64,000 nucleotides of DNA from Chloroflexi bacterium 54-19. Lineage in GTDB: Bacteria > Chloroflexota > Chloroflexia > Chloroheliales > Chloroheliaceae. The stretch is from NCBI GenBank assembly GCA_001898225.1, contig MKTJ01000058.1:1-64000 (forward strand), in the 5' to 3' direction. The position numbers were made by a program, and so were the translations under genes. Below, one piece after another: positions 58,957 to 64,000 of the stretch. The notes beneath the pieces are model-generated. The model did no database searches. It was not told the DNA's origin and saw only the letters and a list, made by a program, of their open reading frames with translations. Numbering within the stretch: the stretch's first letter is position 1; every line of letters starts with the position of its first letter.

Positions 58957-61515
58957 TTAGCTCGCTTTGACCGCTCCACAGTCGTAGAGGGTTTCCTGCG
59001 AACTGCCCATCTGGAAGTTCTGGCCGCCGGTCGAATTGGCCCCGGTGGTCGTCGCGGCGGTGGAATACGCGCTGCTATTGACGACCGTACATTGCTGTGT
59101 GACCCAGCTATTGACCGAGGTAGAACTGGCGCCTCCGCCAAAGCCGCCCCGGTTCCCTCCGCCACTTATCAGGAAGTACCGTACCTGTCCTGAAGAAACC
59201 ATCTGGGCGGCCTGGGTTGCGGTCAGGGTGTTGTCACTACCCATGAACCCGCCGATAGACATGACCGCCTGGCCGGTTTCTAGGATAATCGGCGCGGCCT
59301 GGCTGGTGTTGCTGACGGCCACCAGGTATTTCGCGCCATCCTGGTTGGCTTCCAGGTACTGGATTAACCCCTCGTTCGGCTGGTTGGTGGTGCTGGCCGA
59401 TTTTGCGGCGATGGTTTCGTTGGCCGTCGCCCAGGTAGTGTTGGCCGAGCAACCACTCACGGCGATAGCCGCGACCAGCGCTACCGAGGGAAAGACCAGG
59501 CCCAGCTTCCCGGCAAACGGCCTGACCGAGCGAACCAGTTTGAAGATTACCAGGGCCGCGACCGCCGCCAGCAAGGCCAACGGCAGGACAATGGTGGCGA
59601 AGTCGGCCCAGAAGGGTTGGGACACACCGTCCCAGATGCTGCGGTTGCCGAGCATACCCAGTTCTGTCTCTGCGCCGGGCCGGGCGCTGGGAAGGGTCGG
59701 GTTGACCGGGGTCACGTACAACTGGTTGATAGCCCACGCCGCCGGGGCGACCAGCAGACCAAGCGTCAGGGCCAGGCCCACCCGGCTAATCCAGTCGTGG
59801 GTTTTGGGGAAACGGGTCCGCACCAGGCCGCTCACGACCAGAGCGACTGCTCCCGCCACGCTCGTGGTGAGGATAACCGGGTTCAGCCAGGAACCCCAGG
59901 CCGGGTAGGCCGCCAGTAGATAGACCTGGTAGGCGGCGTTAGCCAGCAGCGCGACCGGCATCAACCACCCGAGCCAGTTACCTTGCCGTAACTCTTTCCA
60001 GAAGGCCATCGTACCCGCGCCAAACAAGGCCGCGACCGGCGGGGCCAGCATGACGAGATAGTAGCTATGGAAAGTGCCTTCGGCCATACTAAAGACGACC
60101 CCAAAGCAGGCGAACCAGCCGAGCCAGATTAAGATAGCGGTGTTGCGCGGGCTTCTGAATTTCTCTTTACCCTTTTTGAACAGGACGACGCTCTGGATAA
60201 TCAGGGCGATAACACCGAGCAGCGCCAGCGGGGCCAGCCAGTTGACTTCCCCGGCGATGTCATTTAAGAACAGGCGCAGGGGTCCGGCCCGACCCGCGAT
60301 AGCCGAGTTTCCACCACCAAAACCGCCGCCATTACCGCCAAAGCCACCCCGGTTGAAGTTGCCGCCCGGTTGGCCGCCGTTATTACCTGAGAAACCGCCC
60401 TGGTTAGTGGGGCCGGTTTGATTCCCGTTTGTCGAACTTTGACCGTTGTTGGTTGTGGTTTGATTATTATTAGTCGTAGTCTGGCCGTTAGTGGTCGAGG
60501 TCTGACCGCTTGTACCCTGGTTCGAGGCCGTGCCGGATTGGCCGCTCGACTGGTTGCCCCTGGTAAACTGCCCCTGTTGGCCGGTCGGCATCCCGCCGCG
60601 AGTGAAATTGCCGCTCGGCTGGCCGCCGGGACCACCTCCGCCAAAGTTGCCGGTATTCCCTTCGACCCGGCCCAGGCCGTTATAGCCCAGAATCAGGTCT
60701 GAAACGGTGTTATTGGAACTGCTCCCGATATAGGGGCGGGAGTTGGCCGGGATGGCGTCCACAATCAAGGTCCAGGAAAGGGCCACGACCGCCAGGAGCA
60801 GGGTAGCCGCGCCCAGGTGCAGGATGCGTTTCCACCAGCTTGTCCGGGCCATCAGGAAGTAGACCCCGTACATGGCCGGGAGAATGATAAAACCTTCCAG
60901 CATTTTGATATTGAAAGCAATCCCAACCATTCCCACGCTGACCAGCAGCCAGCGCAGTTGCCCTTTCTCGGCGGCCCTGGTTAAAGCCCAGACCGCCAGC
61001 AACAGGCTCAGTATAAGAAGACTTTCGGGGTTGTTGTGGCGGGTCATCACCAGGAAGATGGGCGTCAGGGCCAGGGCTAAGGCCGATAGCAAGCCCGCCC
61101 CGGGTCCGAAGACTCGCTTTACCAGGTGGTAAATGATGGCGACACTGGCAACCCCCGCGATAACCTGGGGCAGCAGGATACTAAAGCCGCTAAAGCCAAA
61201 AAGCCAGGCGCTAGCAGCCTGTATCCACAAAAAGACCGGCGGTTTGTCTACGGTAATGTAGCCTCCGGGGTCGAAGGCCCCGAAGAAAAAGTTCGACCAG
61301 CTTGTCAGCATGCTTTTGACTGCCGAGGCGTAATATTCGTTGCTGTAGCCGAGGTCTTCCAGCCGGAAAAGATAAAGCGAGGCGCTCAAGCCCATAATCC
61401 CTATCAATCCCACTTGCTGCCAGGTCAGGTGATAGACCTTCTGGAGCAGCCCAGCCACCCGGTTTCTGGAAGCTTTTTGAGGTTCTAATTTGGGTAAAGT
61501 TGTTATTGTTTCCAT
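58957..61515 (-). CDS. Family 39 glycosyltransferase (ArnT/PMT-like) with soluble C-terminal domain
   Basis: 852 aa. It is a polytopic membrane enzyme that transfers a sugar from a polyprenyl-phosphate donor. The first loop carries the catalytic region (LGYSNEYYASAVKSMLTSW...DPGGYITVDKPP). RHNNPESLLILSLLLAVWAL and the later helices follow. A roughly 110-residue Gly/Asn/Gln/Thr-rich loop (about 285-395) interrupts the membrane domain after LILGYNGLGRVEGN. The C-terminal 180 residues are extracytoplasmic (YLEANQDGAKYLVAVSNTSQAAPIILETG, VMSIGGFMGSDN), like the YkcB group. It is a paralog of the next gene. Confidence 0.88.
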   Translation of the reverse strand: METITTLPKLEPQKASRNRVAGLLQKVYHLTWQQVGLIGIMGLSASLYLFRLEDLGYSNEYYASAVKSMLTSWSNFFFGAFDPGGYITVDKPPVFLWIQAASAWLFGFSGFSILLPQVIAGVASVAIIYHLVKRVFGPGAGLLSALALALTPIFLVMTRHNNPESLLILSLLLAVWALTRAAEKGQLRWLLVSVGMVGIAFNIKMLEGFIILPAMYGVYFLMARTSWWKRILHLGAATLLLAVVALSWTLIVDAIPANSRPYIGSSSNNTVSDLILGYNGLGRVEGNTGNFGGGGPGGQPSGNFTRGGMPTGQQGQFTRGNQSSGQSGTASNQGTSGQTSTTNGQTTTNNNQTTTNNGQSSTNGNQTGPTNQGGFSGNNGGQPGGNFNRGGFGGNGGGFGGGNSAIAGRAGPLRLFLNDIAGEVNWLAPLALLGVIALIIQSVVLFKKGKEKFRSPRNTAILIWLGWFACFGVVFSMAEGTFHSYYLVMLAPPVAALFGAGTMAFWKELRQGNWLGWLMPVALLANAAYQVYLLAAYPAWGSWLNPVILTTSVAGAVALVVSGLVRTRFPKTHDWISRVGLALTLGLLVAPAAWAINQLYVTPVNPTLPSARPGAETELGMLGNRSIWDGVSQPFWADFATIVLPLALLAAVAALVIFKLVRSVRPFAGKLGLVFPSVALVAAIAVSGCSANTTWATANETIAAKSASTTNQPNEGLIQYLEANQDGAKYLVAVSNTSQAAPIILETGQAVMSIGGFMGSDNTLTATQAAQMVSSGQVRYFLISGGGNRGGFGGGASSTSVNSWVTQQCTVVNSSAYSTAATTTGANSTGGQNFQMGSSQETLYDCGAVKAS

Positions 61516-61567
61516 AGTTTTCTTTGTTTGTTATCTCACAAAAATTGTTTCCGGCTGAAATGGACCA

Positions 61568-61593
61568 GGGAGCGCCTCTTGCAAGACGCTCCC
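61568..61593. terminator. Hairpin after the second family 39 glycosyltransferase
   Basis: GGGAGCG (61568-61574) pairs with CGCTCCC (61587-61593). The clear T-run (61599-61604) is on the plus strand, so termination of the minus-strand gene is uncertain. Confidence 0.45.
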
Positions 61594-61618
61594 GGCCCTT
61601 TTTATTAAAAATTGTTGG

Positions 61619-64000
61619 TTAGCTACCGCAGACGTAAAGCTGTTGCTGCTGGTTGCCCATTCCCCCGGTGCTGAAGCTGCGAGTGTTATCACTGCCACTA
61701 GCGCTGGTGTTGTTGCTCGTGTTGCTAGTTGAGGTCGTAGAAGTGCCGTTTCCGGTCGCAACCGCCCCGGTCGTGGTGGTAACCGCCGTGGTGCTACTTG
61801 CACTGGTGCTCGCATTGGTGCTGGAATAGGCGCTGCTATCCACCAGTTTGCATTGCGAGGTCACATAGCTGCTCACCGCGCTGTTGCTGCCCTGGCCGCC
61901 GCCCTGACCACCCAGCAGGAAGTACCGGACGGTGCCGCTGGAAACCAGTTCTTCCACCTGGCTTGTCGAGGTATAGATGTTGTCGCTACCCGAAAAGCCG
62001 CCGAGAGAGATAACGCCCTTGCCGCTTTCGAGATAGAGCGATGCCGCCGAGTTCGAGCTACTGACCGCCACAATATTGGCGTAGCCGTTTTGATTGGCGA
62101 CCAGGTAGGCCAATAGTTCGCTGTTGACATCGCCGCCCATATTGCCGCCGCCGAAGTTAGCTTGCGTTGTCCGGGCGGCAGTTGTGGTGGTTTGCGCCGA
62201 AGCGGTCTGGGCCGCGCTGTACCACCAACCGGTGCTGCCTACTACCAGGAAGACCAGCAGCAGACCTGTCAGGACCGGCTGGCTCAGGAAGCGTTTTTGC
62301 CGGAGCAGGTAGGTCAGTCCAAAGAGGACCGCGCCGATAATCAGGACCACCGCCGCCACGATTAGCTGTCCGCCCAGGTTTTGCTGGATAAAGGTCAGCC
62401 AGTTGCCGCCTCCGGTTGTGGTCGCGCCGCCCATCCCGTTCGAAGTGCCGGTCGGGGTGCCCGATGGGAAGGTGCCGGTGATGGCGGTAAAGACTACCTT
62501 GACCGAGAGGGCCGCCGGGGCTACCAGCAACGCCGCCATACTCGCCCAGGTGATGCCCTGGCTCAGGCGATTGGTAAGGGTGCTCTGCCGGAACAGCTTT
62601 GCCACGACCAAACCCACGAAGGAAGCGATACCGACCACGATTAGAACCGGGCTAAGCCAGGTGTTCCAGGAGGTGTAGCCGCTCAGGATATAGGATTGGT
62701 AGAAGGCCGTTGCCGCCAGCGCCACCGGTAAAATCCAACCCGCCCAGCCGCCCCTGCGATACTGTTTCCACATCGCCACCAGGCCCGCACCAGCCAGGGC
62801 CGCTATGGCCGGGGCCATAATGGTCAGGTAGTAGTTGTGGAAGGTTCCTTGCGAGAAGCTGAAGACGACCGCGAAGGTCAGGAGCCAGCCGCCCCAGAGG
62901 ACAATACCGCGTAACTTCCGCAGCCGTTCGTCGTCTCTGGCCTTGCTGAACAGGGTGCCGATACCCATAAAGATGAGACTAATCAGAGCCATTGGACCGA
63001 ACCAGTTGAACTCAGCCGCCAGCGAAGGGATTACCAGGCGGGTCAGGCCGGGATTGCCGCCAAAGCTGCTGTTGTTGTTCATGCCGCCGCCGTTGCCGCC
63101 GCCAAAGTCCCCGCCGGGAGGGGTGCCGCCACCGGGAAACCCGCCCTGGGTGCCCGTGCCGGTGTTTCCGATCGAGGTCGCGCCCGTGGTTGTAGTGGTG
63201 CCAGTGGAAGCCGCGGTCTGGTTCTGGTTGTCAGTATTGGTCGTTGTGGCGGAAGTAGTGCCACTGGTGGTAGCGTCGGTCAACTGGCTGTAGGAGCCGT
63301 CGGCGTTTCGAACTGCCGAAGAAAATCCGCCACCGTTGCCGCCACCGCCATTTTCGTTGCCGAGAATCCGGCCCAGGCCGTTGTAGCCTAAAATCAGGTC
63401 AAGCTCGCTGTTCTGGGTGCTGCTATCCACGTAGGGCCGCTCACTGGCCGGGGTCAGGTCGACCGCGATAGCCCAGGAGAGAGAAATCGCTACAATAACG
63501 ATGGCCGCCAGGGTCAGATGGACGACCCGTTTCCACCACTTGGTCTTGGCAAAGAGGAAATACATTGCGAAGAAGGCCGGAAGGACGATATACGCCTCAA
63601 GCATTTTTACGTTGAAAGCTACTCCGACCATCACGGAGGCGAGCATCAGCCAGCGCAACCTGCCTTTTTCGGCGGCCTGTAACATGGCCCAGGCCGCGAC
63701 CAACAGGGTAAACACCAGGATGCTATCCGGGTTGTTGTGCCGGTTCATGGCGACAAAGATGGGCGTAACGGCCAGGATCAGGGCGGCTATCAGGCCGGCG
63801 CCCTGGCCCCAGGCTTTTTTAACCATCAGATAGAGCAGGAAGACCCCGCCTATCCCGGCCAATGCCTCGGGTAGCAGGATACTCACCCCGCTAAAGCCGA
63901 AAACTTTGGCGAAAGCAGCCTGGACCCAGAAGGCCACCGGCGGTTTATCTACCGTGACAATGCCGTTGGGGTCGAAGGAAACAAAAAAGAAATTGTGCCA
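61619..64000 (-). CDS. Family 39 glycosyltransferase, paralog (5' end cut by window)
   Basis: At least 793 aa. The frame is open to the last base of the window; codons before the apparent GTG at 63937 read FDPNGIVTVDKPPVAFWVQ, matching the catalytic DKPP region of the paralog, so about 65-70 N-terminal residues are missing. It shares RHNNPDSILVFTLLVAAWAM, the LILGYNGLGRI motif followed by a Gly/Asn/Thr-rich loop of about 110 residues, and the C-terminal domain (AYLVANQNGYANIVAVSSSNSAASLYLESGKGVISLGGFSGSDN). The extreme C-terminus is a Ser/Thr-rich tail. It is a tandem duplicate of the downstream gene. Confidence 0.88.
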   Translation of the reverse strand, partial: WHNFFFVSFDPNGIVTVDKPPVAFWVQAAFAKVFGFSGVSILLPEALAGIGGVFLLYLMVKKAWGQGAGLIAALILAVTPIFVAMNRHNNPDSILVFTLLVAAWAMLQAAEKGRLRWLMLASVMVGVAFNVKMLEAYIVLPAFFAMYFLFAKTKWWKRVVHLTLAAIVIVAISLSWAIAVDLTPASERPYVDSSTQNSELDLILGYNGLGRILGNENGGGGNGGGFSSAVRNADGSYSQLTDATTSGTTSATTTNTDNQNQTAASTGTTTTTGATSIGNTGTGTQGGFPGGGTPPGGDFGGGNGGGMNNNSSFGGNPGLTRLVIPSLAAEFNWFGPMALISLIFMGIGTLFSKARDDERLRKLRGIVLWGGWLLTFAVVFSFSQGTFHNYYLTIMAPAIAALAGAGLVAMWKQYRRGGWAGWILPVALAATAFYQSYILSGYTSWNTWLSPVLIVVGIASFVGLVVAKLFRQSTLTNRLSQGITWASMAALLVAPAALSVKVVFTAITGTFPSGTPTGTSNGMGGATTTGGGNWLTFIQQNLGGQLIVAAVVLIIGAVLFGLTYLLRQKRFLSQPVLTGLLLVFLVVGSTGWWYSAAQTASAQTTTTAARTTQANFGGGNMGGDVNSELLAYLVANQNGYANIVAVSSSNSAASLYLESGKGVISLGGFSGSDNIYTSTSQVEELVSSGTVRYFLLGGQGGGQGSNSAVSSYVTSQCKLVDSSAYSSTNASTSASSTTAVTTTTGAVATGNGTSTTSTSNTSNNTSASGSDNTRSFSTGGMGNQQQQLYVCGS

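Noticed and set aside
59036-59908. 290-codon + strand frame opposite the family 39 glycosyltransferase
   Set aside because: Antisense shadow with no ribosome binding site or recognisable domain; the minus-strand gene has clear homology to its paralog.
1-64000. tRNA, rRNA, CRISPR arrays, transposases or integrases
   Set aside because: Scanned by eye for TpsiC-like GGTTCRANTCC, regular direct repeats with spacers, and DDE/tyrosine recombinase motifs; none was found.

Overview
The window looks like bacterial DNA from the phylum Chloroflexota. This is inference: no rRNA or other phylogenetic marker is present. The support is the style of the secreted proteins (Ala/Thr/Pro-rich linkers after the lipobox), a duplicated GH-x-F-x-x-(F/Y)W ... 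LGYP ... VQYFER repeat in a secreted M23 peptidase, two very large family 39 glycosyltransferases with a soluble C-terminal domain, and frequent GTG/TTG starts. No tRNA, rRNA, CRISPR array or insertion sequence was seen.

Layout. 0-5.7 kb: a small unknown gene, a LysR regulator and a livHMGF-type ABC transporter without a binding protein. 5.8-8.3 kb: a divergent xylose isomerase and a sarcosine-oxidase-like flavoenzyme. 8.3-11.5 kb: an MMPL exporter and its TetR repressor, with three copies of one perfect palindromic operator. 11.8-15.8 kb: a methyltransferase, a Rieske oxygenase, and a MarR regulator with a quinone-oxidoreductase-like MDR enzyme. 15.8-21.7 kb: an M23 lipoprotein and a Zn/Mn ABC uptake operon preceded by a Fur-family-like box. 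21.8-24.8 kb: PadR with an MFS drug exporter, then a DHFR-like protein. 25.3-28.3 kb: MoxR, DUF58 and VWA genes. 28.6-51.1 kb: a nearly continuous purine-nitrogen island. 51.1-57.1 kb: a partition and replication module. 57.1-64 kb: cell-envelope glycosylation genes, the last one cut by the window edge.

How the genes work together. The purine island holds a BMP-type nucleoside/purine ABC importer, xanthine dehydrogenase (xdhBCA), uricase, 5-hydroxyisourate hydrolase, OHCU decarboxylase, a hydantoinase/allantoinase-type amidohydrolase, an allantoate/ureidoglycolate-type amidohydrolase, and urease with UreF, UreD and UreG. In principle this takes xanthine through urate, allantoin and allantoate to urea and ammonia. 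No UreE and no obvious ureidoglycolate lyase are present. UreG instead carries an unusual C-terminal histidine tail.

The most striking non-coding structure is at 54.75-55.25 kb. Eight same-direction iteron-like repeats (consensus near GGGGGGTAATCGYTACC) are interleaved with eleven ATTCATA/TATGAAT heptamers. They lie between two large unrecognised proteins, one ending in an XRE-type HTH and the other in a segment that resembles DnaA domain I. With parA, parB, a near-consensus parS and a DnaA box next door, this looks like the origin of a second replicon (plasmid, megaplasmid or chromid), which would make the whole window extrachromosomal.
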